Of a DNA stretch of 26,943 nt, positions 1 to 7,870 are shown in pieces. The DNA comes from Candidatus Gallibacteroides avistercoris (GTDB lineage Bacteria > Bacteroidota > Bacteroidia > Bacteroidales > CHK158-818), in NCBI GenBank assembly GCA_018714665.1, contig DVNA01000150.1, positions 1-26,943 on the forward strand, read 5' to 3'. The notes under the pieces are model-generated. The model saw only the letters and a program-made list of their open reading frames with translations, did no database searches and had not been told where the DNA came from. How positions within the stretch are numbered: the first letter of the stretch is position 1; the number at the start of each line of letters is the position of its first letter. The position numbers were made by a program, and so were the translations under genes.

Positions 1-1
1 G

Positions 2-547
2 TTCATCCCTTTCCCTTCCGAGATTGTCGTACCTCCGGCAGCATACAAAGCCGCATCCGGCGAACTGAACATCATCCTGGTAGTTGTCTTCGCCACCATA
101 GGTGCCAATATAGGAGCCCTCATCAATTACGGTATCGCCTACTTCGTAGGGAGACCTATCGTCTATAAATTCGCCAACAGCCGGATAGGCCACATGTGCC
201 TGATCGACGAAGCCGCAGTAATGAAAGCCGAAAAATATTTCGACGCACACGGAAAAATCTCCACCTTCATCGGACGGCTCGTCCCCGCCGTACGCCAACT
301 CATATCCATCCCCGCCGGATTAGCCCGTATGAAACTCTCCACCTTCCTGTTATACACAACCCTAGGAGCCGGATTATGGAACATCATCCTGGCAATCATC
401 GGATACTCGCTGGCCTCTGTCGTTCCACAAGACCAACTGATGGAAAAAGTAGCCCAATACAGCTCCGAGCTCTCCTACCTGTTCATTGCCATCGCAGTAT
501 TCATCGTAGGCTTTTTGGTTTATAAAGGAATGAAAAAAGGAAAATAA
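2..547 (+). CDS. DedA/SNARE-associated family membrane protein, 3' part
   Basis: The reading frame is open from the window edge, so the start and the first membrane segments are missing. The visible part begins with a FIPFPSE-type stretch followed by a hydrophobic helix, then carries the family pattern around residues 80-125 of the fragment (FIGRLVPAVR, then SIPAG and an R-M motif), and ends with two hydrophobic helices and a lysine-rich tail. DedA proteins are inner-membrane proteins linked to phospholipid recycling (some members flip undecaprenyl phosphate or phosphatidylethanolamine) and to envelope stress tolerance. The F-x-R-x-x-P-x-x-R-x-x-x-S-x-x-AG signature supports the family call; the exact substrate cannot be told. 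It converges on the alpha/beta hydrolase gene with a 16-bp gap, and I see no clear terminator hairpin between them. Confidence 0.9.
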   Translation, partial: FIPFPSEIVVPPAAYKAASGELNIILVVVFATIGANIGALINYGIAYFVGRPIVYKFANSRIGHMCLIDEAAVMKAEKYFDAHGKISTFIGRLVPAVRQLISIPAGLARMKLSTFLLYTTLGAGLWNIILAIIGYSLASVVPQDQLMEKVAQYSSELSYLFIAIAVFIVGFLVYKGMKKGK

Positions 548-563
548 TCCACGCCTGCCCCAT

Positions 564-1580
564 TTAATCCAGGCCATGGTCGTGCAACCAAGAAAAAATC
601 GTCCGATAAACGAACTTCCTGACATCTTTGCGCGACAAAACCAGATCGTGTAGCCCGTCTTTCACCTGCACCTGGGTAACGTCGGCACCCAGACCTTTCC
701 CATACGTTTCAATATCGGCCACATCCAACACGGCATCCGCCTGCTGATGGTCGGGGCTCCATACCGTGCCGTATTCACTCTTATCCGAAAACATCACCAA
801 GACCGGACACGGAATCTGCAAACCCTCCTGCACCTCCACCTGTGCCCGGTGAATGGCTCGAATCCACCCCGACGTTACCGCCGGCGACTGCACCATCTTC
901 TTAGACGTATCGTACTCCCACTCCCCGTGTTTATCCTTCAACAAACTCTCTGCATAAGCCGTAGACTCCGACTGGCTTATCGGAATACCCTTAAACAACA
1001 AGGCAATAGCCGAAACAGCCGGCACCAATACCGATTCCTGAAACCACGAAAGGTTCATATCCAAAAACGGACTGTTCAGAATCAACCCCTGAACCGGAAG
1101 ATTCTCCTTGCGATGCTGGCAATACAGCGAGGTAATCAAACCTCCCGTAGAGTGTCCCATCAATACGATCTCATCATTACCCTCCTCCTTTATTATTTGC
1201 AGGGCGGTATCAATATCGGCAAAATATTCGTCAAGAGAGTGTACTTCGAACGGAGTCTGCCCCTCCAAAATAGAACGGCCGTATTTCCGCAAATCTACCG
1301 CATAGAAGTTAAACAGCGAATCTCGAAAGAGGTGGGCCATCTGCGACTGAAAAAAATAATCGTTATAACCGTGTACATACAGCACCGCCCGACAAACAGA
1401 ATCCGATGGAGCAAAACGCACCAGCGTAGTAACCACCCGCCCCGCATAATCATCGGGCATCTCTATGGTACGCTGCTCAAATCCCTCGCCCAGAATATCC
1501 GGACGGTACTGCGCCGAAAGGCCCCAGAAAGCGCATCCCAGCAACACCGACAAAAAAACGGACTTATACCGACTTCCCAT
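564..1580 (-). CDS. Secreted alpha/beta hydrolase (serine hydrolase, lysophospholipase-like)
   Basis: Predicted exported serine hydrolase of the Hydrolase_4 / serine aminopeptidase S33 type. The N-terminus is a signal peptide (basic start, about 15 hydrophobic residues, then LSAQ), so it probably acts in the periplasm or outer membrane. The nucleophile elbow is GHSTGG, an oxyanion-type VHGYND stretch lies upstream, and a C-terminal DGLHDL supplies the likely catalytic His; an Asp in the segment after MFSDKSEYG is the likely third triad member. The frame can be extended 12 bp upstream to a GTG at 1592, but a GGAGG Shine-Dalgarno sequence lies just before the ATG at 1580, so I chose 1580 (338 residues). 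It follows the marR gene closely and is probably co-transcribed and controlled by it. The substrate is unknown; lysophospholipid or monoacylglycerol esters are guesses from the family. Confidence 0.85.
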   Translation of the reverse strand: MGSRYKSVFLSVLLGCAFWGLSAQYRPDILGEGFEQRTIEMPDDYAGRVVTTLVRFAPSDSVCRAVLYVHGYNDYFFQSQMAHLFRDSLFNFYAVDLRKYGRSILEGQTPFEVHSLDEYFADIDTALQIIKEEGNDEIVLMGHSTGGLITSLYCQHRKENLPVQGLILNSPFLDMNLSWFQESVLVPAVSAIALLFKGIPISQSESTAYAESLLKDKHGEWEYDTSKKMVQSPAVTSGWIRAIHRAQVEVQEGLQIPCPVLVMFSDKSEYGTVWSPDHQQADAVLDVADIETYGKGLGADVTQVQVKDGLHDLVLSRKDVRKFVYRTIFSWLHDHGLD

Positions 1581-1595
1581 AACAACCTCCACAAA

Positions 1596-2051
1596 CTAAT
1601 CGGCCAACGAATTTTTTATATTGAAAAAAACCTTATTCAACATCGTACCGGCAGCAGCCAGCTCCTCCGGAGACAGCACCGACAAAGCCTCCTCCATTGT
1701 ACTGACAACAAGCGCCTGGGTCACCTCCTCCAAACCGCTGCCCTTCTCTGTCAAACGGATGATATTGATACGACGGTCCCTCGCATCGGACGAACGCGTA
1801 ACCAATCCCTGTTTTTCCAGGTTATCAATCAAACGGGTCATACTGGGCTTATCCTTAAACGTAGTATTGCACAACTCCTGCTGGGTAACCCCGTCCTTCG
1901 ACCACAAATAATACAGCACCGTCCACTGCTCAGGTGTAATATCGATATTCATTTTGCGGAAGTTACGGTACAACTTACGGTTGATGGCCGTGGAAATCTT
2001 CCCGCTCAACAAGGCAAACAGGGCCTGCGTATCAATAGCAAAAACACTCAT
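1596..2051 (-). CDS. MarR-family transcriptional regulator
   Basis: A 151-residue winged helix-turn-helix protein. The centre has the MarR pattern: ITPEQWTVLYYL, then VTQQEL, a recognition helix with KPSMTRLIDNLEKQGL, and a wing with SSDARDRRINIIRLTEKG. The terminal helices fit the dimerisation region. MarR proteins are usually dimeric repressors released by small phenolic or lipophilic ligands or by oxidation. No cysteine is placed as in OhrR, so an oxidation switch is not suggested. It is the first gene of a two-gene leftward operon with the secreted hydrolase, so it may regulate that enzyme and itself. Two ATTG-N6-CAAT boxes upstream are candidate operators. Family call is firm; ligand and regulon are unknown. 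Confidence 0.92.
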   Translation of the reverse strand: MSVFAIDTQALFALLSGKISTAINRKLYRNFRKMNIDITPEQWTVLYYLWSKDGVTQQELCNTTFKDKPSMTRLIDNLEKQGLVTRSSDARDRRINIIRLTEKGSGLEEVTQALVVSTMEEALSVLSPEELAAAGTMLNKVFFNIKNSLAD

Positions 2052-2064
2052 AAGAAATAAAAAT

Positions 2065-2130
2065 AATTGTCAAACCAATCATTGCAAAAACAACCATACA
2101 AATGTAAAACAATATAATTGACCAACCAAT
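2065..2130 (-). promoter_or_regulatory. marR promoter with two candidate MarR operators
   Basis: On the minus strand a perfect TAnnTTTG -7 element (TACATTTG, plus-strand 2099-2106) is followed 20 bp upstream by an ATTG -33-like element at 2127-2130. Two near-identical 15-bp boxes, at 2065-2079 and 2116-2130, each contain ATTG-N6-CAAT and share 13 of 15 bases. They are 51 bp apart, close to five helical turns. The upstream box covers the -33 element and the other lies just downstream of the expected start site. This layout suits autorepression; binding is inferred. Confidence 0.6.
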
Positions 2131-2216
2131 AAACAACCACATAAAAAAAAAGTTTATCCCCACAGACAGGCAAACGGTACGCATCAACAAAAATCTGCAA
2201 AAAAAAACAGAGAGTC

Positions 2217-2247
2217 ATTGTCAATTCAATAATAATGTGTAACTTTG
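2217..2247 (+). promoter_or_regulatory. Promoter of rpsF-rpsR-rplI
   Basis: Bacteroidota-type promoter: ATTG at 2217-2220, 19-bp spacer, then TAACTTTG (perfect TAnnTTTG) at 2240-2247. Transcription would start near 2253, giving a leader of about 35 nt before rpsF. The region 2052-2288 otherwise holds only the marR control region and A-rich sequence. Confidence 0.75.
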
Positions 2248-2288
2248 CGCCTCGAAGATTTTAATAACCAAAGTTAAACCAAACAAGT

Positions 2289-2636
2289 ATGAATTACTAC
2301 GAAACCGTTTTCATTTTAACTCCCGTTTTATCTGACGCTCAGATGAAGGAAGCGGTAGAAAAATTCAAGACCTTTTTGCAACAAGAAGGGGCGGAGATTA
2401 TAAATGAAGAGAATTGGGGTTTACGTAAATTAGCCTACCCCATTGACAAAAAATCAACAGGCTTCTACAATTTGCTTGAATTCAAAGCAGAACCGAGTGT
2501 AATTGCGAAACTGGAAGTAAACTTCCGCCGCGACGAACGCGTAATCCGCTTCTTGACATTCAGAATGGACAAATACGCTATCGAATACGCCGCAAAAAGA
2601 AGAAGTATGAAATCTAAAGAAGGAAAGGAGAACTAA
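2289..2636 (+). CDS. rpsF: 30S ribosomal protein S6
   Basis: Protein S6 binds the central domain of 16S rRNA together with S18. The 115-residue product opens with MNYYETVFILTPVL and has the family patterns NWGLRKLAYPIDKKS and FRRDERVIRFLT near residues 40-90. The length is slightly longer than E. coli S6 without its glutamate tail, and the C-terminus is lysine-rich. It is first in an rpsF-rpsR-rplI operon; unlike in many bacteria no ssb or priB gene lies between rpsF and rpsR, which is usual in Bacteroidota. Identity is secure. Confidence 0.98.
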   Translation: MNYYETVFILTPVLSDAQMKEAVEKFKTFLQQEGAEIINEENWGLRKLAYPIDKKSTGFYNLLEFKAEPSVIAKLEVNFRRDERVIRFLTFRMDKYAIEYAAKRRSMKSKEGKEN

Positions 2637-2639
2637 GCA

Positions 2640-2912
2640 ATGGCACAACAAAATCAATCAGAAATCAGATATTTAACTCCTCCCTCAGTGGACGTTAAAA
2701 AGAAAAAATACTGCCGGTTCAAGAAAAACGGAATCAAATACATCGACTACAAAGATCCTGAATTCCTGAAAAAATTCTTGAACGAACAAGGAAAAATCCT
2801 TCCCCGCCGCATCACGGGCACTTCGTTGAAATTTCAACGCAGAGTAGCTCAGGCTGTAAAAAGAGCCCGCCATTTGGCTTTGCTCCCCTATGTAACAGAC
2901 ATGATGAAATAA
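2640..2912 (+). CDS. rpsR: 30S ribosomal protein S18
   Basis: S18 pairs with S6 on the small-subunit platform. The 90-residue product carries the diagnostic stretch IDYKDPEFLKKFLNEQGKI and then RRITGTSLKFQRRVAQAVKRARHLALLPY. Only three bases separate it from the rpsF stop codon, and an AAGGAG ribosome-binding sequence lies inside the end of rpsF, pointing to coupled translation. The N-terminus has one Cys (KKKYCRF) as in many S18 proteins. Identity is secure. Confidence 0.98.
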   Translation: MAQQNQSEIRYLTPPSVDVKKKKYCRFKKNGIKYIDYKDPEFLKKFLNEQGKILPRRITGTSLKFQRRVAQAVKRARHLALLPYVTDMMK

Positions 2913-2935
2913 TTTAACGAAGGAGGAAAATAAGC

Positions 2936-3379
2936 ATGCAAGTAATATTAAAAGAAGACGTCATCAATCTGGGATACAAAGACGATGTAGTAACCGTAAA
3001 AAGCGGATATGGCCGCAACTACCTCATCCCCCAAGGCAAAGCTGTTATCGCTACTCCTTCGGCTCTGAAAGTGTTGGCCGAAAACATGAAACAACGCGCC
3101 CACAAGCTGGCAAAAATCAAAGCTGACGCCGTTGAACTGGCCGCAAAATTAGAAGGTGTATCATTAACTATCGGTGCAAAAGCCAGCACTACCGGAAAGA
3201 TTTTCGGTTCTGTAAACAACATACAGATTGCCGAATCTTTGGCCAATGCCGGTTTTGAAATTGACCGCAAGATTATCTACATCAAAGAAGCCATCAAAGA
3301 GGTAGGTTCTTACAAGGCTGTATTAAAACTTCACAAAGAAGTAAATGTAGAGATTCCCTTTGAAGTTGTAGCAGAATAA
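2936..3379 (+). CDS. rplI: 50S ribosomal protein L9
   Basis: L9 binds domain V of 23S rRNA and helps maintain the reading frame. The product has 147 residues, the family's usual length. The N-terminal domain shows MQVILKEDVINLGYKDDVV and GYGRNYLIPQGKA; a lysine/alanine-rich connecting helix covers residues about 45-75, and the C-terminal domain contains TTGKIFGSVNN. A strong AAGGAGG ribosome-binding site precedes the ATG by about nine bases. Last gene of the rpsF operon; no hairpin terminator is obvious before the ferritin promoter. Confidence 0.98.
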   Translation: MQVILKEDVINLGYKDDVVTVKSGYGRNYLIPQGKAVIATPSALKVLAENMKQRAHKLAKIKADAVELAAKLEGVSLTIGAKASTTGKIFGSVNNIQIAESLANAGFEIDRKIIYIKEAIKEVGSYKAVLKLHKEVNVEIPFEVVAE

Positions 3380-3426
3380 TTGCAAAATTTATCTTCTCTA
3401 CAACCTACTTTACAAGTTTATTTTGG

Positions 3427-3434
3427 TAACTTTG
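3427..3434 (+). promoter_or_regulatory. -7 element of the ferritin promoter
   Basis: A perfect TAnnTTTG element (TAACTTTG) sits 13 bp before the ferritin start codon. That implies a very short or nearly absent leader. No clear TTTG lies at the expected -33 distance, only a CTTTAC-like run near 3408-3413, so the site may need an activator or be weak. Confidence 0.55.
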
Positions 3435-3447
3435 AAAACAAAAAGCT

Positions 3448-3966
3448 ATGTTAAGTAAGAAAATCGAAGAAGCATTAAATGCCCAAATCAATGCAGAATT
3501 TTGGTCTGCATACCTTTATCTTTCCATGTCCGCCAATTTCGCGTCAATGGGTTATACCGGTTTTGAAAACTGGTTTGAAGTACAATTCAAAGAAGAGCAA
3601 GACCACGCGATGATATTCATCAAATACATCCAATCACGCGGAGGCAAAGTAACACTCTCACCCATTACGGAAGTCAAAAGCGCTTGGGAAACCCCGTTGG
3701 CAGCTTTCAACGACACATTGGAACATGAAAGAAAAGTAACTACAATGATCAACAACCTCTATGCGTTGGCTACCGAAGAAAAAGATTATGCCACACAGAG
3801 TATGTTGAAATGGTTCATCGACGAACAGGTAGAAGAAGAAGAAACTGCACAAGAAATCATCGACAATCTGAACATGATCAAAGACAACGGGTTTGGCCTT
3901 TACACCCTCAACAAAGAATTGGGCGCTCGTACCTATACACAGGCCTCTCCCTTGACTGCCGAATAA
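3448..3966 (+). CDS. ftnA: Bacterial non-haem ferritin
   Basis: Iron-storage ferritin that oxidises Fe2+ and stores it as mineral inside a 24-subunit cytosolic shell. The 172-residue length is typical. Ferroxidase-centre residues are visible: E17 and Y24 in the first helix (NAEFWSAYLYLSM), E50 and H53 in QFKEEQDHAM, E94 in LEHERK, and the EEE stretch in IDEQVEEEETA, where the third-site glutamates lie. The absence of a bacterioferritin-type haem Met and the ferritin-type length favour FtnA over Bfr or Dps. It has its own promoter and ends at a strong terminator, so it is monocistronic. In Bacteroides ferritin responds to oxygen and iron; regulation here is inferred only. Confidence 0.96.
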   Translation: MLSKKIEEALNAQINAEFWSAYLYLSMSANFASMGYTGFENWFEVQFKEEQDHAMIFIKYIQSRGGKVTLSPITEVKSAWETPLAAFNDTLEHERKVTTMINNLYALATEEKDYATQSMLKWFIDEQVEEEETAQEIIDNLNMIKDNGFGLYTLNKELGARTYTQASPLTAE

Positions 3967-3985
3967 ACAAAATTCAGATAATCGC

Positions 3986-4020
3986 AAAAACCTGCATGAC
4001 CCGCTCATGCAGGTTTTTTT
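3986..4020 (+). terminator. Intrinsic terminator after ferritin
   Basis: A perfect 9-bp stem CCTGCATGA / TCATGCAGG (3991-3999 and 4005-4013) with a 5-nt loop is followed by seven T. Five A precede the stem, so the hairpin extends by A-T pairs and could work weakly in the other direction. Confidence 0.9.
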
Positions 4021-4119
4021 ATTCCCATTTCCCCCAACCAAGCGAATTATTGCACAAACCGCCACATATATAAAATATTTTTAATATATTAGCATCATGG
4101 TTGCAAACAAATAACCTTC

Positions 4120-5562
4120 GTGGAAGAGAGCGGTGTCAATTTAGCGAACAACTGGTTATATTATAGTTTCTACATCATCTATATCATAACCATCCTGAGT
4201 ACGGTGGTAGTTGTCATTTCCGAAAATCGGAATCCGGTAAAGACCATCGCATGGGTAGTCGTTTTGCTGTTTCTACCAGTCATTGGTATCATCTTTTATT
4301 TCTTCTTCGGGCAGGATTTCACCAAATACCGCATGATATCCCGCAAAAGTTTAAAGAAACTCATCCAGCAATCAGAATATGCCGATCCCACGGAACAAGA
4401 AAAAGAGCTACCGGCCAGGGCCCTGCAACTGATACGCCTCAACTACACGACAAACAGTGCACCGTTCTACGCCAACAACGCCATCACGATATTCACCAAC
4501 GGACAAGAAAAATTTGACCGATTGAAAATAGAACTGTTGGCAGCCCAGAAATACATACACATACAATACTACATTTTTGAAAACGACAAGTTGGGCAATG
4601 AGATATCCGACATCTTGATCGAGAAGGCACAAGCGGGTGTCGAGGTACGGCTCATCTACGACGACGTAGGATGCTGGCGGGTTGACAACGCCTTCTTTGA
4701 ACGGCTTTCCCAGGCGGGTGTCATCGTCAGGCCTTTCATGAAGGTAACCTTTCCCCGGCTGGCCAACAAGATCAACTACCGCAACCACCGCAAGATTGTG
4801 GTAATAGACGGAAAAACCGGCTTTATGGGAGGCATGAACATCGCCGACCGTTACGTAGAAGGGTTGCCCTGGGGAAGTTGGAGAGACACACACATCATGA
4901 TAAAAGGGCCTGGCGTACACGGGCTACAATCCTCCTTTTCCGTAGACTGGTATTTTACAGAAAGACAGCTCCTGTACCAAGAACAATACTACCCGACGGT
5001 CGATCCCTGCGGGAAGGTAGGATTGCAAATTGTAACGGCCGGGCCCATAGGTACCTGGAAAGAGATTGCTCTGGGTATCTTCCGGGCCATTGCCAACGCA
5101 CAAAAATACATCTATATACAAACGCCCTATTTCTTACCGACAGAAGGGCTCACAACAGCCCTGCAAATGGCAGCCTTGTCGAAAGTAGACGTACGCATCA
5201 TGCTGCCGGCACAGTCTGACTCGACCATACTCTACCGGGGAACCTGTTCCTACATCACCCCCATGCTCAAAGCCGGCGTAAAGGTCTATTTTTACGAACC
5301 GGGATTCCTGCACGCAAAAACCGTCGTCATAGACGATTACTTTTCAACCATCGGCTCCACGAATCTAGATTTCAGAAGTTTCGAACACAACTTTGAAGTC
5401 AATGCCTTCATGTATAACGAAGAGTTGGCCATAGAGATAAAAAACATATTCCTCTCCGACCAGAAGCAGTGCCGCAGAATCACCCTCCGTACGTGGAAAC
5501 GCCGCCCCTGGCGGCAAAAAGTAACCGAATCCGTAGTCCGGTTGTTAAGCCCGTTGCTCTAA
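4120..5562 (+). CDS. cls: Cardiolipin synthase (phospholipase D family)
   Basis: Membrane enzyme that joins two phosphatidylglycerol molecules into cardiolipin plus glycerol. The 480-residue product has two N-terminal hydrophobic helices (about residues 12-33 and 42-63), then two PLD domains with complete HKD motifs: H223-R-K225 ending at D230 (HRKIVVIDG) and H398-A-K ending at D405 (HAKTVVIDD). Each is followed by the usual small-residue run (GFMGGMN; STIGSTN). Start is GTG at 4120: a stop codon lies in frame at 4090 and there is no in-frame ATG between it and the first helix. No clear ribosome-binding sequence is seen, as often in this phylum. It converges on the helicase gene with a 7-bp gap. 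Confidence 0.95.
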   Translation: MEESGVNLANNWLYYSFYIIYIITILSTVVVVISENRNPVKTIAWVVVLLFLPVIGIIFYFFFGQDFTKYRMISRKSLKKLIQQSEYADPTEQEKELPARALQLIRLNYTTNSAPFYANNAITIFTNGQEKFDRLKIELLAAQKYIHIQYYIFENDKLGNEISDILIEKAQAGVEVRLIYDDVGCWRVDNAFFERLSQAGVIVRPFMKVTFPRLANKINYRNHRKIVVIDGKTGFMGGMNIADRYVEGLPWGSWRDTHIMIKGPGVHGLQSSFSVDWYFTERQLLYQEQYYPTVDPCGKVGLQIVTAGPIGTWKEIALGIFRAIANAQKYIYIQTPYFLPTEGLTTALQMAALSKVDVRIMLPAQSDSTILYRGTCSYITPMLKAGVKVYFYEPGFLHAKTVVIDDYFSTIGSTNLDFRSFEHNFEVNAFMYNEELAIEIKNIFLSDQKQCRRITLRTWKRRPWRQKVTESVVRLLSPLL

Positions 5563-5569
5563 CATTTTC

Positions 5570-7003
5570 TTACCACTCTTCCTTCTCGTCATCGGGACGG
5601 AAATCATTCCCCACATTCATCAGGTACAACCGTCCGGTAGCCCGCGTCATAGCCGTATAGAGCCACCGATAGAAATCCTTACCGACAGCCTCAGGGCTCA
5701 GTACCCCCATATCCACAAAAACATTCTTCCACTGCCCCCCCTGCGCCTTGTGGCAAGTAACCGCATAACCATATTTTACTTGGAGCGCATTAAAATAGGG
5801 ATCTTTCTTGATCGCCCTCATCTTTTGTTGCTTGGTATGCAAATCAGCATAATCCTCATACACCGACAAGAACAGGCGTTGGTTTTGTTCCGTGCTAAGC
5901 GCCGGCGTATCGGCCGTCAACGTATCCAACAACACCTTCACATCCATCTCTACCTCATAATCGGGGAAAAAGAGAGAGACATCCGCGAAGCGGAAACCAT
6001 ACATCTCTGCCCTATCCGACACCCTGACCACCCTGGCAATATCGCCATTGGCCACGAAATCGATCTCCTTATATTGTTCGCTCCAAAAATAGTTGTTCTT
6101 GGCCACCAACAACAAATCGCCCGCCGAAAGCTCCTCCTCCCGATAAAGGATACGGGAACGAATTCCCTGGTTGAACAGATTGGCTCTCTTGTTGGAACGG
6201 GTAATGACCACGGCCTCGTCCATCCCGTCGCGATCATACACCGAAGAGAGCAACTCTACCATATCCACCCCACTGACATATTGGATATCCCCATATCCCC
6301 GGGTGCGGATTTGGGGTACAGGTATCGGCTCCTGTTCCATATTGAGCCTCAAACGGGTGGCATTGTACAAAATTCCCGAATCGTTTTTTTGCCGGGCCAC
6401 CTGTTTCAACTCAAAAGAGAATACCGTCAGCGCATACGTTGCCAGTTCTTCTTCCGACATGGCCCGGCTATCAGACTGTCCTATCGGAGGCAACTGGGCC
6501 GTATCACCGCAAAGGATCAACCGGCAGTGCTCTCCCGAATAGACATACTCAATCAAATCACTCAACAGGTTTCCAGACCCGACAGTAACGGAATCGCCCG
6601 ACAAAGTAGAAATCATCGAGGCCTCGTCCACAACAAACAACGTATTCTTGTGCAGGTTCGGAGCCACCTGAAACCCTTCGTAATCGGCCGTAAACATCTT
6701 CTGCCGGTATATAACCTTATGTATCGTAAAAGCGGTATGCGCGGCATAAAGGCCAAATACCTTGGCGGCCCGTCCGGTAGGAGCCAACAGAATCGTTTTA
6801 TACCCCAACTCCTCCAAGGCCCTGACCAGACATCCTATCACAGAGGTTTTTCCCGTACCCGCATAACCCTTCAACAGGAACAACGAGTCATCCCCCCCTT
6901 CCAAGACAAAGGAAGAGAGCCGCTCCATCAACGAGAGCTGCTCCGGAGTAGGGTCGTAATCAAGAAATTTTTTTATTCTATCAGACAATAAATGCGTCAC
7001 CAT
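5570..7003 (-). CDS. SF1B DNA helicase, Dda/RecD-like
   Basis: ATP-dependent 5'-3' DNA helicase of superfamily 1B. Motifs in order: EQ pair in the Q-like region near residue 21, Walker A GYAGTGKTS (K52), Walker B LFVVDEASMIS, motif III CGDTAQLPPIG, and C-terminal UvrD_C_2-type motifs VTCHKAQGGQW and WLYTAMTRATGRLYL. At about 477 residues it is short, like phage T4 Dda or the AAA_30 stand-alone helicases, and lacks the RecB/RecC-binding N-terminal region of RecD. The frame extends to an ATG at 7084, but the extra 27 residues look non-conserved and the ATG at 7003 starts where the helicase-like region begins, so I chose that. Likely role in replication or recombination repair; the exact job is unknown. 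Confidence 0.9.
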   Translation of the reverse strand: MVTHLLSDRIKKFLDYDPTPEQLSLMERLSSFVLEGGDDSLFLLKGYAGTGKTSVIGCLVRALEELGYKTILLAPTGRAAKVFGLYAAHTAFTIHKVIYRQKMFTADYEGFQVAPNLHKNTLFVVDEASMISTLSGDSVTVGSGNLLSDLIEYVYSGEHCRLILCGDTAQLPPIGQSDSRAMSEEELATYALTVFSFELKQVARQKNDSGILYNATRLRLNMEQEPIPVPQIRTRGYGDIQYVSGVDMVELLSSVYDRDGMDEAVVITRSNKRANLFNQGIRSRILYREEELSAGDLLLVAKNNYFWSEQYKEIDFVANGDIARVVRVSDRAEMYGFRFADVSLFFPDYEVEMDVKVLLDTLTADTPALSTEQNQRLFLSVYEDYADLHTKQQKMRAIKKDPYFNALQVKYGYAVTCHKAQGGQWKNVFVDMGVLSPEAVGKDFYRWLYTAMTRATGRLYLMNVGNDFRPDDEKEEW

Positions 7004-7111
7004 ATACCGTAAATTATAGCAATTTGCCGACACGAGGGAGATTTCTTTCCACCTGTCTAAAAATACAAGATCCCGGATTAACATGGACCATGTTGAAAAA
7101 GGCAGTTTCTA

Positions 7112-7143
7112 TTTGCCTCTGCACATCCCTTTTCTTATCTTTG
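7112..7143 (+). promoter_or_regulatory. Promoter of the pilin-like/DUF3822 pair
   Basis: TTTG at 7112-7115, 20-bp spacer, TATCTTTG (perfect TAnnTTTG) at 7136-7143. A start site near 7150 gives a leader of about 45 nt. It lies in the 190-bp divergent region shared with the helicase gene. Its spacer resembles that of the rsmD promoter. Confidence 0.75.
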
Positions 7144-7193
7144 TAAGATAAAAACAAAGACGAAATATATAAAATTTCCGGTATATTCCCGTT

Positions 7194-7862
7194 ATGAGAG
7201 CTCTATTTAATTTTCTGTTGTTAATTGCCATCGGTACACTGACCTATCTTTGTATCGTCAGCGTTGTCGATCCCATCCATTTCAACAGAGAGAGAGAGGC
7301 TCGCGAAGCAATAGTAATCAAGAGATTAGAAAATATCCGCAAAGCAGAAATCGTCTTTCGCAACCGATTCGGGCACTATACGGCCAATGCCGATTCGCTT
7401 ATCTTGTTTATCAAATACGGCAAGTTGCCGGTTATTGAAAAGCAAGGATTCTTAAACGAGGATCAATTAAGGAGTGGATTGACCGAGAAAAAGGCGATGA
7501 AAATCATCAACAGCGGCAACCTGTCTGAAATAAAAAAGTACAATTTAGAGCATTTTCGGCGCGACACAGCCTATGTCAATATCTCAGACAGCCTTTTCGA
7601 CAAGGGCTTCTCGGCCGATTCCCTGCTAATCGTCCCGGGAACCGACAAAATGTTCGAGCTGGAAACCGGAGAAATCATTACCGCCTCGGGATACCCGGTA
7701 AAACTGTTCGAAGCCCGGACGCCCTATGAAGTGTATCTGGACGGCTTGGACAAACAGAGCATCGTCAACCTGCGCGACATCGCCGAAAAAAGAGGGAAAT
7801 ATCCGGGTCTGAAAGTGGGATCCGTAGTAGAGATAAACAACAATGCCGGAAACTGGGAATAA
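7194..7862 (+). CDS. Bitopic membrane protein, pilin-like N-terminus, function unknown
   Basis: A 222-residue protein conserved in look but not named. One N-terminal hydrophobic helix (about residues 4-24) is followed by a charged helix with the pattern REAREAIVIKRLENIRKAE and then FRNRFGHYTANADSLILFIK. That arrangement (helix, basic/acidic heptads, then an aromatic-Gly-x-Tyr turn) recalls type IV pseudopilins, although there is no leader with a prepilin peptidase site that I can recognise. The rest is predicted periplasmic or extracellular mixed alpha/beta. The next gene, DUF3822, begins 8 bp downstream, so the two are co-expressed. Call of membrane protein is firm; pilin resemblance is my inference from the sequence. 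Confidence 0.75.
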   Translation: MRALFNFLLLIAIGTLTYLCIVSVVDPIHFNREREAREAIVIKRLENIRKAEIVFRNRFGHYTANADSLILFIKYGKLPVIEKQGFLNEDQLRSGLTEKKAMKIINSGNLSEIKKYNLEHFRRDTAYVNISDSLFDKGFSADSLLIVPGTDKMFELETGEIITASGYPVKLFEARTPYEVYLDGLDKQSIVNLRDIAEKRGKYPGLKVGSVVEINNNAGNWE

Positions 7863-7870
7863 TTTATCGT

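Noticed and set aside
747..2060. A long plus-strand open frame (437 codons) across the hydrolase and marR genes
   Set aside because: It is antisense to two genes with clear motifs, has a low-complexity Arg/His/Gln-rich translation and no family resemblance.
5750..6991. A 413-codon plus-strand frame across the helicase gene
   Set aside because: It runs antisense to the helicase, whose Walker and other motifs are unmistakable. Its translation is Ile/His/Arg-rich shadow sequence.
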